Below are positions 1 through 8,420 of a stretch of 27,181 bases of DNA, piece after piece. Every line of letters starts with the position of its first letter. Within the stretch, counting starts at the first letter, position 1. The stretch is taken from positions 1 to 27,181 of the forward strand of contig JBOFYV010000137.1 of assembly GCA_051654865.1 (NCBI GenBank). The letters are read 5' to 3'. This DNA comes from JBOFOR01 sp051654865. Its GTDB lineage: Bacteria > Bacillota > Clostridia > Peptostreptococcales > Peptostreptococcaceae. Under the pieces are notes generated by a model. The model searched no databases, was not told the DNA's origin, and was given only the letters and a program-made list of their open reading frames with translations. Made by a program: the position numbers and the translations under genes.

Positions 1-36
1 GTTTTATATCCGATTCATATTTTAATTATGGACAAT
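1..36 (-). repeat. Conserved 36-bp block, copy 1 (left edge)
   Basis: This block recurs almost exactly at 8243-8278 and 9008-9043. Its core reads ATCCGATTCATATTTTAATT on the + strand. Similarity to copy 3 continues to about position 57. In the other two copies the block is flanked on its left by two G-looped stem-loops, so the matching structure of this copy would lie outside the window. Read on the minus strand it contains GGATATAAAA and may be the promoter or regulator-binding region of a minus-strand sRNA. The repeat is seen directly; the promoter role is inferred. Confidence 0.75.
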
Positions 37-154
37 TTAGAAAAAAATATTCAAAAAATAAAAAATCATTTTTATTAAGTTTCTAAAGAGTATTAGTTTA
101 ATGATATAATTATTTTTATAATATAAACAATAAGCTAACATCAGAGGTAAATTT

Positions 155-919
155 ATGAAGATTGATGAATTGATAAATAATAACTATGAAAAATTAACAC
201 CAAATGATCAACAAATATTTAAGTATATACTAAATAATAGGGAAGAATGCAAGGATATGACATCACAGCAATTAGCAGATGCATGTCATATATCTAGGAC
301 AACTTTACTTAGATTTTGCAGAAAGCTAGAATTAAGTTCTTTTGCAGAGCTTAAATATCTACTAAAAAAACTAGATTCGGAAAATGATAAAAATTTAAGT
401 ATTGATATAGAAGATGCATGTAATAATTATCACAGTATAATAGAAGAAATAAAAAATCGTAAATATGAAGAAGCTTGTTCATTAATTTATAGAGCTAACA
501 CAATATATATATACGGTACGGGAAATGCACAAAAAGCAGAAGCAGAAGAGTTTAAAAGGATATTTTTATCAGCTGGAAAGTGTGTAATTGATTTATTTGA
601 CTTAGGTGAAGTACAACTTATGCAAAATAAATTTACACAGGATGATTTATTTGTAATAATTTCTCTATCAGGAGAAACAGCGGAAGGTATAAATATATTG
701 AAATCTATACTAAATACAAAGATTAATACAATATCTATAACTCGCTTTGAAAACAATACAATTGCAAGAATGTGTGAAAATAATCTTTATGTATCAACTA
801 AAAAGCTACAAGGGTTTCAAAATATATGTTATGAGCTAACTGCTGCATTTTATGTATTATTAGATATCCTTTTTGTAAATTATCTAGAATATGTAAGGGG
901 GATTACGTATGGCAATTGA
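155..919 (+). CDS. RpiR-family phosphosugar-sensing transcriptional regulator (first of a pair)
   Basis: This 254-residue protein has the RpiR layout. An N-terminal HTH_6 winged-helix region (about 1-75) contains the helix pair around QQLADACHISRTTLLRFCRK. A C-terminal SIS sugar-isomerase domain (about 105-235) has IYGTGNAQKAE and the phosphosugar loop ISLSGET. RpiR proteins bind palindromic operators and respond to sugar phosphates. The ATG at 155 follows AGAGGT (143-148); possible -10 hexamers TATAAT lie at 105-110 and 117-122, but no good -35 is visible. The gene ends 11 bp inside the next one, a paralogue, so the two are probably translationally coupled. Lying directly upstream of a sucrose-type PTS operon, it most likely senses a sugar phosphate from that pathway. 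The family is clear; the ligand is inferred. Confidence 0.9.
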   Translation: MKIDELINNNYEKLTPNDQQIFKYILNNREECKDMTSQQLADACHISRTTLLRFCRKLELSSFAELKYLLKKLDSENDKNLSIDIEDACNNYHSIIEEIKNRKYEEACSLIYRANTIYIYGTGNAQKAEAEEFKRIFLSAGKCVIDLFDLGEVQLMQNKFTQDDLFVIISLSGETAEGINILKSILNTKINTISITRFENNTIARMCENNLYVSTKKLQGFQNICYELTAAFYVLLDILFVNYLEYVRGITYGN

Positions 920-1661
920 AGAATTAATTAATAAAAATTATACCAAGCTAAATGAAAATGATAAGCATATATGTAAATATATCATAAATAATAAATCAAC
1001 TTGTTATAAATTATCGATTGAAGAGTTTGCAAATAGATGTAATGTGTCTACTACAACTTTATTTAGATTTTCAAAGAAGATTTCTCTACAGGGATTTAGT
1101 GAACTAAGGGCAAAACTACGACTAGAAAATGAATCTAATAATAAAGAAAAAATAGACTTTTTATCAACCGTAACTGAAAGTTATCATAAAATGGTTGAAA
1201 ATATTAAAAACCGAGATTGCACAGAGATATTTGAAAAAATTTATAATGCAAAAAGAATTGTGGTATTTGGAAGTGGATATGCCCAAGCTAGAGTAGCTAG
1301 CGAATTTAAACGAATATTCTTACCAACTGAAAAAATTATCTATAATATGCATGGGACTGATATGGTAGAATCTATAGGAAGATTTGTGGATGAAGATGAC
1401 TTAGTAATTATTATCTCTCTTTCGGGAGAATCAGAAGGTGTGATTAATTTAGCTAAAAATTTAAGGTTAAATAATGTGCCTACTTTATCTATAACTAGGA
1501 TGATAAATAATACATTGGCAAGCCTTTGCAAAGAAAATCTGTATATAAGTTCTGTGCAATTACCTAAAGAGTATATATTGAATTATGAAATATCAACTCC
1601 ATATTTCATATTAATAGAAATTTTATTTTTAAAATATGAAAAATATTTAAGTGAATTATGA
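909..1661 (+). CDS. RpiR-family phosphosugar-sensing transcriptional regulator (second of a pair)
   Basis: This 250-residue protein has the same architecture as its neighbour: an HTH region (about 1-75, FANRCNVSTTTLFRFSKK) and a SIS domain (about 105-235, VFGSGYAQAR and ISLSGES). The two proteins align along their whole length and share EFKRIFL and SITR, so they look like products of a tandem duplication. The start codon overlaps the end of the upstream gene by 11 bp. Its Shine-Dalgarno sequence, AAGGGGG at about 896-902, lies inside that gene. Both copies keep the SLSGE loop expected to bind phosphate, so neither looks degenerate. They could form a heterodimer or respond to different ligands. 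An intrinsic terminator follows. Confidence 0.9.
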   Translation: MAIEELINKNYTKLNENDKHICKYIINNKSTCYKLSIEEFANRCNVSTTTLFRFSKKISLQGFSELRAKLRLENESNNKEKIDFLSTVTESYHKMVENIKNRDCTEIFEKIYNAKRIVVFGSGYAQARVASEFKRIFLPTEKIIYNMHGTDMVESIGRFVDEDDLVIIISLSGESEGVINLAKNLRLNNVPTLSITRMINNTLASLCKENLYISSVQLPKEYILNYEISTPYFILIEILFLKYEKYLSEL

Positions 1662-1662
1662 T

Positions 1663-1711
1663 GTACATATTTTCTAAATATGAAAAAAAGTTCAGAGTAA
1701 GTACATATTTT
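1663..1711 (+). repeat. Direct repeat GTACATATTTT and a 7-bp palindrome upstream of the sucrose operon
   Basis: The 11-mer GTACATATTTT occurs at 1663-1673 and again at 1701-1711. The first copy overlaps a perfect inverted repeat, CATATTT-TCT-AAATATG (1666-1682). The sites sit between the RpiR pair and the candidate promoter at 1730-1758, a plausible place for operators of the RpiR proteins. The repeats are seen directly; the function is inferred and AT-rich chance similarity is possible. Confidence 0.4.
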
Positions 1712-1714
1712 TTT

Positions 1715-1746
1715 AAAAAGGCAATCCTGTTGATTGCCTTTTTTTT
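1715..1746 (+). terminator. Rho-independent terminator of the RpiR pair
   Basis: The hairpin has stem AAAAAGGCAATC (1715-1726), a 5-nt loop, the complementary arm starting GATTGCC (1732-1738) and a run of eight T. It closes the transcript of the two regulators. Confidence 0.85.
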
Positions 1747-1758
1747 GTATGTTATGAT
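1730..1758 (+). promoter_or_regulatory. Candidate sigma-A promoter of the sucrose operon, overlapping the terminator
   Basis: TTGATT (1730-1735) and TATGAT (1753-1758) are separated by exactly 17 bp. The -35 lies in the loop and 3' arm of the upstream terminator. The predicted start would be about 25 bp before the first gene of the operon. The hexamers are seen; activity is inferred. Confidence 0.5.
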
Positions 1759-1788
1759 TTCTTTAGATTAAGGATAAGGAGTATAAAA

Positions 1789-2634
1789 ATGAGCCAAATA
1801 ATATTCTTTGATATTGATGGAACTCTCAGAGATGAAGCTTATGGGATTCCCAAAACAGCTAAAGTGGCTATAGATTCATGTAAAAAAAATGGTTCTTATA
1901 TCTGTTTATGTACAGGACGATCAGTAGGAACAATTCCTGAGGATGTATTTGATTTAAATGTAGATGGAGTAATTGCTGGAGGAGGATCATATATAGCGTT
2001 TCAAGATAAAGTTTTGAAAAATGATTTTTTTTCAAGTAATAAAATAGAAGAAGTTAAGCAATATCTAGAAGATGAGCTAGAAGAAGTTGCATTTACATTT
2101 GAAACGAAGGAAAATGTTTTTATGAATAAGGAAGGTTTGAAAATACTTAACCATCTTAATGAAGAAAAATTTAAGTATTTAAGTGATGAGGAAAAGAATG
2201 TTGTTGAGAATAATCAAAAAATAATTTATGAAGACAATATAAATAAATTTGACAGTTCAATTCATCAAGTAAACAAAATTTGTTTATGGTCACGAGATAA
2301 TGTATTTAAAAATATAGAAAGTATAATTTCAAGTGAAAATATGCAGATATGCCAAAGTTTTAATTTTGATAATCGTAATTATTACGAAATAATTCAGAAT
2401 GGTTGCAATAAGGGAGAGGCGATACTTGAATTATGTGATAATTTAAGTATTCCTATAAATAAAACAATAGCTTTTGGAGACGGCATAAATGATATAGATA
2501 TGTTAAAAACTGTAGGATTAGCTATAGGTGTAGAAAATGGTAATGAAGAAATTTTTAAATATGTGGATTCTATTTGTGAGGAACCTATGAAAGATGGTAT
2601 TTATTTAGAACTAAAAAGAAGAAATATTATATAG
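1789..2634 (+). CDS. Cof-type HAD-superfamily hydrolase (likely sugar-phosphate phosphatase)
   Basis: This 281-residue protein has the four HAD motifs: DIDGT at the N terminus (nucleophile D8, acid/base D10), the CTGRS motif II near residue 44, a central lysine region, and GDGINDID with metal-binding D231 and D235. The long segment between motifs II and III is the cap of the Cof/C2B class, whose members remove phosphate from small sugar phosphates and cofactors. The ATG at 1789 follows TAAGGAG (1775-1781). It is the first gene of the five-gene sugar operon, 14 bp before the glucosidase, so it may relieve sugar-phosphate build-up after PTS uptake. The exact substrate cannot be read from the sequence. 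Confidence 0.85.
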   Translation: MSQIIFFDIDGTLRDEAYGIPKTAKVAIDSCKKNGSYICLCTGRSVGTIPEDVFDLNVDGVIAGGGSYIAFQDKVLKNDFFSSNKIEEVKQYLEDELEEVAFTFETKENVFMNKEGLKILNHLNEEKFKYLSDEEKNVVENNQKIIYEDNINKFDSSIHQVNKICLWSRDNVFKNIESIISSENMQICQSFNFDNRNYYEIIQNGCNKGEAILELCDNLSIPINKTIAFGDGINDIDMLKTVGLAIGVENGNEEIFKYVDSICEEPMKDGIYLELKRRNII

Positions 2635-2648
2635 AGGAGAATTGAAGA

Positions 2649-4313
2649 ATGACTAGACAATGGTGGCAGAAAGAAGTAGTTTATCAAATTTATCCGAAAA
2701 GTTTTTATGATAGCAATAATGATGGTGTAGGTGATATAAAAGGAATAACTGAAAAATTAGACTATCTAAAGGATTTAGGTATAACGATGCTTTGGATATG
2801 TCCAATATACAAATCACCTATGGATGATAATGGTTATGATATATCAGACTATTTCAATTTAGCTGAAGAATTTGGAACAATGGAAGATTTAGAGGAGCTA
2901 ATAGAGAAAGCAAAAGAAAAAGGAATCAAAATAATCTTAGATTTAGTTATAAATCATACCTCGGATGAGCATAAATGGTTTGAAGAAGCTATAAATAATC
3001 CAGATAGTAAATTTCATAATTACTATATATTCAAAGAAGGTAAAGAGATACCGAATAATTGGAGGTCTGTATTTGGAGGAAGTGTATGGGAGAAAGTTGA
3101 AGGAAGAGATGAATATTACTTCCATGCATTTGGTAAAAAACAGCCGGACTTAAATTGGGAAAATGAAGAAGTTAGAAAAGTCTTATATGATATGGTTAAC
3201 TACTGGCTAGAAAAAGGTATTGCTGGATTTAGGATAGATGCAATTACATTTATAAAAAAAGATTTAACATATAAAAGCTTAGACGCTGATGGTGTAGATG
3301 GCTTAGTAAAATGTACAAAAACATCTAGAAATCAGCCAGGGATAGAAAAGTTTTTACATGAGCTAAAACAAGAAACTTTTGATAAGTATAATTGTGTTAC
3401 TGTAGCTGAAGCACCTGGAGTATCTTATGATGAATTAGATGATTTTATAGGTGAAGATGGATACTTCTCTATGATATTTGATTTTAAATATGCAGATTTA
3501 GATGTTGCATCTGGAAGTGAATGGTTTAAAAGAACAAAATGGACTATAAAGGATTTAAGGGATAAAATTATGGCAAGTCAGATTGCTATTCAAAAGCATG
3601 GATGGGGAGCTAACTTTATCGAGAATCATGATCAACCAAGAGCAACAACAAAGTATCTAAAAGATAAAGAACATAATAAAGATGCAGTAAAAATGCTTGG
3701 TGCAATGTATTTCTTCTTAAGAGGAACTCCATTTATTTATCAAGGTCAAGAGCTTGGAATGACAAACTTTAAAAGAAATTCTATAGATGAGTTTAATGAT
3801 ATATCAAGTATTGACCAATATTATAGATCAATAGAGGAAGGGTTTACTAAAGAGGAAGCGTTAAATATTATAAATCTTAGAAGTCGTGATAATTCTAGAA
3901 TACCATTTCATTGGGATTCTTCTGACTATGGTGGTTTCTCTAAAACAAATCCATGGCTAAAAATGATAGATAATTATAAAGATATAAATGTAAATTCACA
4001 AGTGGGGGATGATGATAGTATCTATTCATTCTACAAAAATATGATAGATTTTAGGCAAAATAGTATTTATTCAGAATGTCTGATATATGGAGAAATAAAT
4101 CCTATAACTACACTTAATGATGAAGTTATAGCTTATACTAGGAATATAAAAGATGAAAAAATATACTGTTTATTTAATTTTAGTTCAGAAACAGTAACAG
4201 AGAAAATTGAACTAAAGGATAAAAAAATTATATTCAACAACTTAAATGAAGTAGAGTTTGATGAAAATAAAATTGTTCTAAAGCCAAATCAAGCACTATT
4301 AATAACAATATAA
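2649..4313 (+). CDS. malL: GH13 alpha-glucosidase (oligo-1,6-glucosidase / sucrase-isomaltase type)
   Basis: This 554-residue cytoplasmic protein begins with WWQKEVVYQIYPKSF, typical of the GH13 oligo-1,6-glucosidase and trehalose-6-phosphate hydrolase group. Catalytic residues are visible in the expected order: nucleophile D197 in GFRIDAITF, acid/base E254 in TVAEAPG, and D328 with H327 in ENHDQPR. Length and spacing match the bacterial oligo-1,6-glucosidases. There is no signal peptide, so it acts on sugars already imported. It sits between the HAD gene and the PTS permease with short gaps. Its neighbours point to sucrose or related alpha-glucosides as substrates. Trehalose-6-phosphate or isomaltulose-type sugars are alternatives. 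The family is certain; the substrate is inferred. Confidence 0.88.
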   Translation: MTRQWWQKEVVYQIYPKSFYDSNNDGVGDIKGITEKLDYLKDLGITMLWICPIYKSPMDDNGYDISDYFNLAEEFGTMEDLEELIEKAKEKGIKIILDLVINHTSDEHKWFEEAINNPDSKFHNYYIFKEGKEIPNNWRSVFGGSVWEKVEGRDEYYFHAFGKKQPDLNWENEEVRKVLYDMVNYWLEKGIAGFRIDAITFIKKDLTYKSLDADGVDGLVKCTKTSRNQPGIEKFLHELKQETFDKYNCVTVAEAPGVSYDELDDFIGEDGYFSMIFDFKYADLDVASGSEWFKRTKWTIKDLRDKIMASQIAIQKHGWGANFIENHDQPRATTKYLKDKEHNKDAVKMLGAMYFFLRGTPFIYQGQELGMTNFKRNSIDEFNDISSIDQYYRSIEEGFTKEEALNIINLRSRDNSRIPFHWDSSDYGGFSKTNPWLKMIDNYKDINVNSQVGDDDSIYSFYKNMIDFRQNSIYSECLIYGEINPITTLNDEVIAYTRNIKDEKIYCLFNFSSETVTEKIELKDKKIIFNNLNEVEFDENKIVLKPNQALLITI

Positions 4314-4336
4314 AAATAGTTGAAAGGGGAGTAAAA

Positions 4337-5764
4337 ATGAGTAATAAAAATTTAGATACTGCGAAACAAATCCTAGATTTAGTGGGAAGGGATAATATTA
4401 TTTCTGCCACTCATTGTGCGACAAGATTACGTATTATAGTAAAAGATCATTCAATTATTAATAATGAGGAAGTAGAAAAAATTGATCAAGTAAAAGGGGT
4501 ATTTTATAACTCTGGTCAATACCAAATAATTTTAGGAACAGGTACAGTTAATAAAGTGTATTTGGAGCTTACAAATTTGGGCCTAAAGACCATTTCTAAA
4601 AAAGAACAAGATGAAGTTATAAAAGATAAACAAGTTGGAATAAAAAAATTAATGAGGATTTTATCTGATATATTTGTGCCGATAATTCCTATAATAGCGG
4701 CAACTGGTCTTTTTCTAGGACTTAAGGGAGTTGTATTTAATGATTCGGTACTTGGGTTATTTGGAGCATCTAGTGCAGGAATACCAGAATCAATCAAAGC
4801 ATTAGTATCAGTGCTTACAGATACAGCATTTGCATTTTTACCATCTGTAATTTGTTGGTCAGCGTTTAATGTTTTTGGAGGTACTCCTGTTATAGGGATA
4901 ATTATAGGTTTAATGTTAGTATCACCAATATTGCCAAATGCATATGCTGTTGCAGATCCAAATAGTGGAGTAGAAGCTCTAAAAATATTTGGTATACCAA
5001 TAGTTGGATGTCAAGGTAGTGTAATTACAGCTATTATTGCAGGTTTCTTAGGTGCTAACCTTGAAAAGAAATTGAGAAAAATAATGCCGAATATTTTAGA
5101 CTTTATATTTACTCCATTCCTTGTAATGCTAATAATGTTAGTAGTAATATTCCTTGGTGTTGGTCCTGTAATGCACAATATAGAGCTTGGAATGGTAGGA
5201 ATGATAGAAAAATTAATTCAGTTGCCTTTTGGAATTGGAGGATTTGCAATTGGGGTTATTTATCCATTATCAGTATTAACAGGATTGCATCATACATTTG
5301 TAATGATAGAGACTTCATTACTTGCAAATACAGGATTTAATCCACTTATTACACTATGTGCAATGTATGGATTTGCGAATGTAGGAGTTTGTTTGGCTTT
5401 TGCTGCAAAATCTAAAAAAGAAAATATAAGAGCTACAAGTATTGGAGCTATGTTATCTCAATTATTTGGAATCAGTGAACCAGTATTATTTGGGATATTA
5501 ATAAGATATAAGTTTAAGCCACTATATGTAACATTAGTAAGTTCGGGAATAGGAGCAGCGTTGTTATCAATATTTAATATACAATCTAATTCATATGGTT
5601 TAGCAGTTGTGCCATCTTACTTAATGTATATTTATGAAGGTCGTCAATTATTATTCTATACATTGATATCATTAGGAACTGTAGCATTATCATTTATACT
5701 AGCTTGTATATTTGCAGTGCCGAAAGAAATTAGTAAGGAAAATGAAAAATTAAAATCAATGTAA
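4337..5764 (+). CDS. scrA: PTS sucrose/trehalose-type IIBC permease
   Basis: This 475-residue membrane protein has an N-terminal IIB domain with phosphorylated Cys27 in SATHCATRLR, the signature of the sucrose/trehalose branch of the glucose superfamily. A IIC domain of about ten hydrophobic segments follows, from FVPIIPIIAATGLFLG to the C terminus, including TGLHHTF. No IIA domain is fused, so phosphate must come from a IIA protein encoded elsewhere. The ATG at 4337 has AAAGGGGAG just upstream. The flanking GH32 hydrolase and fructokinase make sucrose the best guess, imported as sucrose-6-phosphate. Trehalose or another disaccharide is possible. Confidence 0.88.
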   Translation: MSNKNLDTAKQILDLVGRDNIISATHCATRLRIIVKDHSIINNEEVEKIDQVKGVFYNSGQYQIILGTGTVNKVYLELTNLGLKTISKKEQDEVIKDKQVGIKKLMRILSDIFVPIIPIIAATGLFLGLKGVVFNDSVLGLFGASSAGIPESIKALVSVLTDTAFAFLPSVICWSAFNVFGGTPVIGIIIGLMLVSPILPNAYAVADPNSGVEALKIFGIPIVGCQGSVITAIIAGFLGANLEKKLRKIMPNILDFIFTPFLVMLIMLVVIFLGVGPVMHNIELGMVGMIEKLIQLPFGIGGFAIGVIYPLSVLTGLHHTFVMIETSLLANTGFNPLITLCAMYGFANVGVCLAFAAKSKKENIRATSIGAMLSQLFGISEPVLFGILIRYKFKPLYVTLVSSGIGAALLSIFNIQSNSYGLAVVPSYLMYIYEGRQLLFYTLISLGTVALSFILACIFAVPKEISKENEKLKSM

Positions 5765-5780
5765 GATATTGAGGTGAAAA

Positions 5781-7247
5781 ATGCAAGCTACTAACAAAAT
5801 GTACTTAAATAAATATAGAACTATAGATTCTGCTAAAGAAAATGAACTAGAAGGTATTAGAGAGAAAGTTATAGAAGATAAAGAATACAGACCAAGTTAT
5901 CATATATATCCTAAAACAGGACTTTTAAATGACCCTAATGGACTTGTATTTGATGGAGAAAAATATCATATATTCTATCAATGGTATCCTTTTGATAGCA
6001 TACATGGTATGAAGCATTGGCAACATTTAACAACGAAAGACTTCTTGAAATTTAAGGAAGAGAAAACAATAGTACCGAAAGAAACATTTGAGACGCATGG
6101 ATGCTATTCTGGTGGAGGAGTAGTCATAGGGGATAGTATATATTGTTTTTACACTGGAAATACAAGACAAAATGAAGATTACAAAAGGGTAAGTTATCAA
6201 AATATAGCTGTAATAGACAAAAATACATCAGAAATATCATCTAAGTATTGTATAGCTACAACTCCAAATGGATTTACAGAACAGTTTAGAGATCCTAAAC
6301 CATGGATACAAAACGAAGAGATAAAGTTTATATGCGCAGCACAACGAAAAAATGAAACTGGAACCGCTGCTATTTTTACTTATGATGATAAAAATAAAAC
6401 TTCAAAATATATAGGAGAATTAGAAGTAGAAAATGTAAATAATGAAGATGTATTTATGTGGGAATGTCCAGACTTATTTTCAATAGATAATAATGACGTA
6501 TTTTTATGGTGTCCTCAGGGAATTAAACCTATAAATAATAGGTTTCAGAATATATATAGCTCTACATACGCTATTGGAACATTAAAAGGAAATAAGTTTA
6601 ATACACATAATTGGGATGAAATTGATAGAGGATTTGATTTTTATGCGCCACAGACTATTATGCATACATCAAATGACGAAATAATATTAATAGGATGGAT
6701 AGGTTTACCTGGATCAGAGTATCCAGCAGATACAAATAAATGGCAAGGGGCGTTGTCTTTACCGAGGGTATTAAGTGTAGTTAATCATAAATTATACCAA
6801 AAACCACATAGGAATATATATAAATTAATTGATGAATCTAAAAAAGAAATGCTCACATCAGGCTTAACGGAGATTAAAAATACTATTGTAAGATCATATT
6901 TAAAAGCAGATATAGAAAATAAAGAATTTGAAATTAATTTATTTACAAGAGATGATTCGAAATTATCACTTATATATAAAAAGGGATGCTTTATATTAGA
7001 CAGATCAAATACTTTACAGACTAAATTTATGAAACAGTATGGTGACTATAGAAGAATAGAAATAAATCAATTAGATAATATAGAGATATTTATAGATAAT
7101 TCAATTATTGAGATATATATAAACAATGGTGAATATGTTCTTACATCTAGATTTTTTATTGAGAATAAAAATAAACTAGTGGAGATACAGGGAGATATAA
7201 ATTTAATTATGTATGAGATGAAAGGAATAAAATTATGGGAAGAGTAA
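5781..7247 (+). CDS. scrB: GH32 sucrose-6-phosphate hydrolase
   Basis: This 488-residue cytoplasmic GH32 enzyme has all three catalytic motifs: the nucleophile D51 in LLNDPNG, the transition-state stabiliser D171 in FRDPK, and acid/base E228 in WECPDLF. A beta-sandwich C-terminal domain follows from about residue 350. It would split sucrose-6-phosphate made by the PTS into glucose-6-phosphate and fructose. The start follows GAGGTG, 16 bp after the PTS gene. Its last 13 bp overlap the fructokinase gene. The absence of a signal peptide argues against an extracellular levanase or inulinase. Confidence 0.92.
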   Translation: MQATNKMYLNKYRTIDSAKENELEGIREKVIEDKEYRPSYHIYPKTGLLNDPNGLVFDGEKYHIFYQWYPFDSIHGMKHWQHLTTKDFLKFKEEKTIVPKETFETHGCYSGGGVVIGDSIYCFYTGNTRQNEDYKRVSYQNIAVIDKNTSEISSKYCIATTPNGFTEQFRDPKPWIQNEEIKFICAAQRKNETGTAAIFTYDDKNKTSKYIGELEVENVNNEDVFMWECPDLFSIDNNDVFLWCPQGIKPINNRFQNIYSSTYAIGTLKGNKFNTHNWDEIDRGFDFYAPQTIMHTSNDEIILIGWIGLPGSEYPADTNKWQGALSLPRVLSVVNHKLYQKPHRNIYKLIDESKKEMLTSGLTEIKNTIVRSYLKADIENKEFEINLFTRDDSKLSLIYKKGCFILDRSNTLQTKFMKQYGDYRRIEINQLDNIEIFIDNSIIEIYINNGEYVLTSRFFIENKNKLVEIQGDINLIMYEMKGIKLWEE

Positions 7248-8185
7248 TATGTCCTGGAGAATTATTAATAGATTTTGTATGCGTAGATATAGATAGTAAA
7301 CTTTCAGAATCTGTTAATTTTATAAAAAAGTCTGGTGGTGCACCTGCTAATGTAGCAGCAGCGATAGCTAAACTAGGCGCAAATGCAGAATTTGTTGGTA
7401 AAGTAGGAAGAGACCAATTTGGTGATTTTTTAATCAGTGAAATGTTAAAATATAATGTAGGAATGGAGCATTGTCTTAGAGATGAGTCTAATACAACATT
7501 AGCATTTGTGTCGTTGGATTCACAAGGCGAAAGAGACTTTAATTTTGTAAGAGGGGCAGATGAAAAATTAAAAGTATCAGACATAGATTTTAATATATTT
7601 GATGATGCACAAATTATTCACTTAGGAAGTGCAACAGCATTATTAGGTGGAGAATTATATACATCATACAAAGAAATAATAAAGTATGGAAAAAATTTAG
7701 ATAAATTAATTTCTTTTGATCCTAATTTTAGGGAAAGTTTATTTGGAGATAAAGTTGATGAATTTGTAGAGAGAAGCATAGAAACTATAAAAGATATAGA
7801 TTTAATAAAAGTATCAATGGAAGAAGCTAAGATAATAACTAAACTTGAGGATACTGATGAAATTTTAGGCAAACTTCATCAATATGGTGCAAAAACTATT
7901 TTAATGACACTAGGCAAGCAAGGTACAGTTTTATCTATAAATGGAGTACGCAGCGATATTGAATCGATAAAAGTAAATATGATTGATTCTACTGGAGCTG
8001 GAGATGCATTTATAGGAAGTGTACTAGCGAGTTTATCTAAAGAAAAAAGTGCTAGAGACGCATCTACAGATGTAGAACTAATGAAACATATAGTGAAAAT
8101 AGCCAATATAGTAGGAGCTAAAACGACAGAAAATTATGGTGCTATTGAATCTATTCCAAGACTTGAAGATTTAGAAAATATATAA
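7235..8185 (+). CDS. scrK: PfkB-family fructokinase
   Basis: This 316-residue ribokinase-fold sugar kinase shows the substrate-binding GGAPANVAAAIAKLG motif near residues 34-48, followed by FVGKVGRDQFG, and the ATP/anion-hole motif DSTGAGDAF with catalytic base D257. It would phosphorylate the fructose released by the GH32 enzyme to fructose-6-phosphate, completing sucrose entry into glycolysis. The start overlaps the GH32 gene by 13 bp, so translation is probably coupled. It is the last gene of the operon; stem-loops start 6 bp after its stop codon. Confidence 0.9.
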   Translation: MGRVICPGELLIDFVCVDIDSKLSESVNFIKKSGGAPANVAAAIAKLGANAEFVGKVGRDQFGDFLISEMLKYNVGMEHCLRDESNTTLAFVSLDSQGERDFNFVRGADEKLKVSDIDFNIFDDAQIIHLGSATALLGGELYTSYKEIIKYGKNLDKLISFDPNFRESLFGDKVDEFVERSIETIKDIDLIKVSMEEAKIITKLEDTDEILGKLHQYGAKTILMTLGKQGTVLSINGVRSDIESIKVNMIDSTGAGDAFIGSVLASLSKEKSARDASTDVELMKHIVKIANIVGAKTTENYGAIESIPRLEDLENI

Positions 8186-8187
8186 AT

Positions 8188-8246
8188 GTAAAGAAACTAC
8201 AGTTGGGGGGACTGTAGTTTCTTGTCTATCTGGGGAGAGATAGTTT
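8188..8246 (-). ncRNA. Candidate minus-strand sRNA with two C-rich loops (copy 2)
   Basis: Two adjacent stem-loops fill the gap after the fructokinase gene. The larger has a perfect 13-bp stem (8191-8203 with 8211-8223) and loop TGGGGGG on the + strand. The smaller is CTATCT-GGGGAG-AGATAG (8226-8243). On the minus strand the loops become CTCCCC and CCCCCCA, and the larger hairpin lies at the 3' end, like a terminator. The conserved block 8243-8278 would lie upstream, where a promoter is expected. C-rich loops are typical of Gram-positive sRNAs that block Shine-Dalgarno sequences. On the + strand the same DNA can also act as terminator of the operon (T5 at 8244-8248). Structure is seen; strand and function are inferred. 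Confidence 0.5.
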
Positions 8247-8278
8247 TTATATCCGATTCATATTTTAATTATAGACAA
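8243..8278 (-). repeat. Conserved 36-bp block, copy 2
   Basis: The block is nearly identical to 1-36 and 9008-9043; the clearest difference is ATAGACAA instead of ATGGACAA at its right end. Here similarity stops soon after the block, whereas copies 1 and 3 stay alike further. It separates the stem-loops from the leader of the PEBP gene. Confidence 0.8.
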
Positions 8279-8420
8279 AACTGAAAGTTTTATACAAAAT
8301 AATAAAAAAATAAATAAAGTATTATAAAATTTATATTTTTATAATATTTTAGAGATAAAAGGTTTTATAAAAACATACTAAATATTTAAGATTAGATTTG
8401 AGTATTACGAGGGGGATTGT

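Noticed and set aside
28..78. Small ORF starting at ATG 28 inside the conserved block, with a similar one in copy 3 (ATG 9037)
   Set aside because: No ribosome binding site lies at a workable distance, copy 2 has ATA instead of ATG, and the peptides diverge in length. Conservation fits a DNA or RNA element better than a leader peptide.
8226..8248. Reading the stem-loops only as ordinary + strand terminators
   Set aside because: They can terminate + strand transcription, but that does not explain two tandem hairpins, fixed C-rich/G-rich loops, compensatory stem changes and the conserved 36-bp block. Both uses may coexist.
8250..8265. Conserved block as a cre site (ATGAATCGG on minus strand)
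   Set aside because: The spacing between TG and CG is one base short of the cre consensus and the right half lacks CA.
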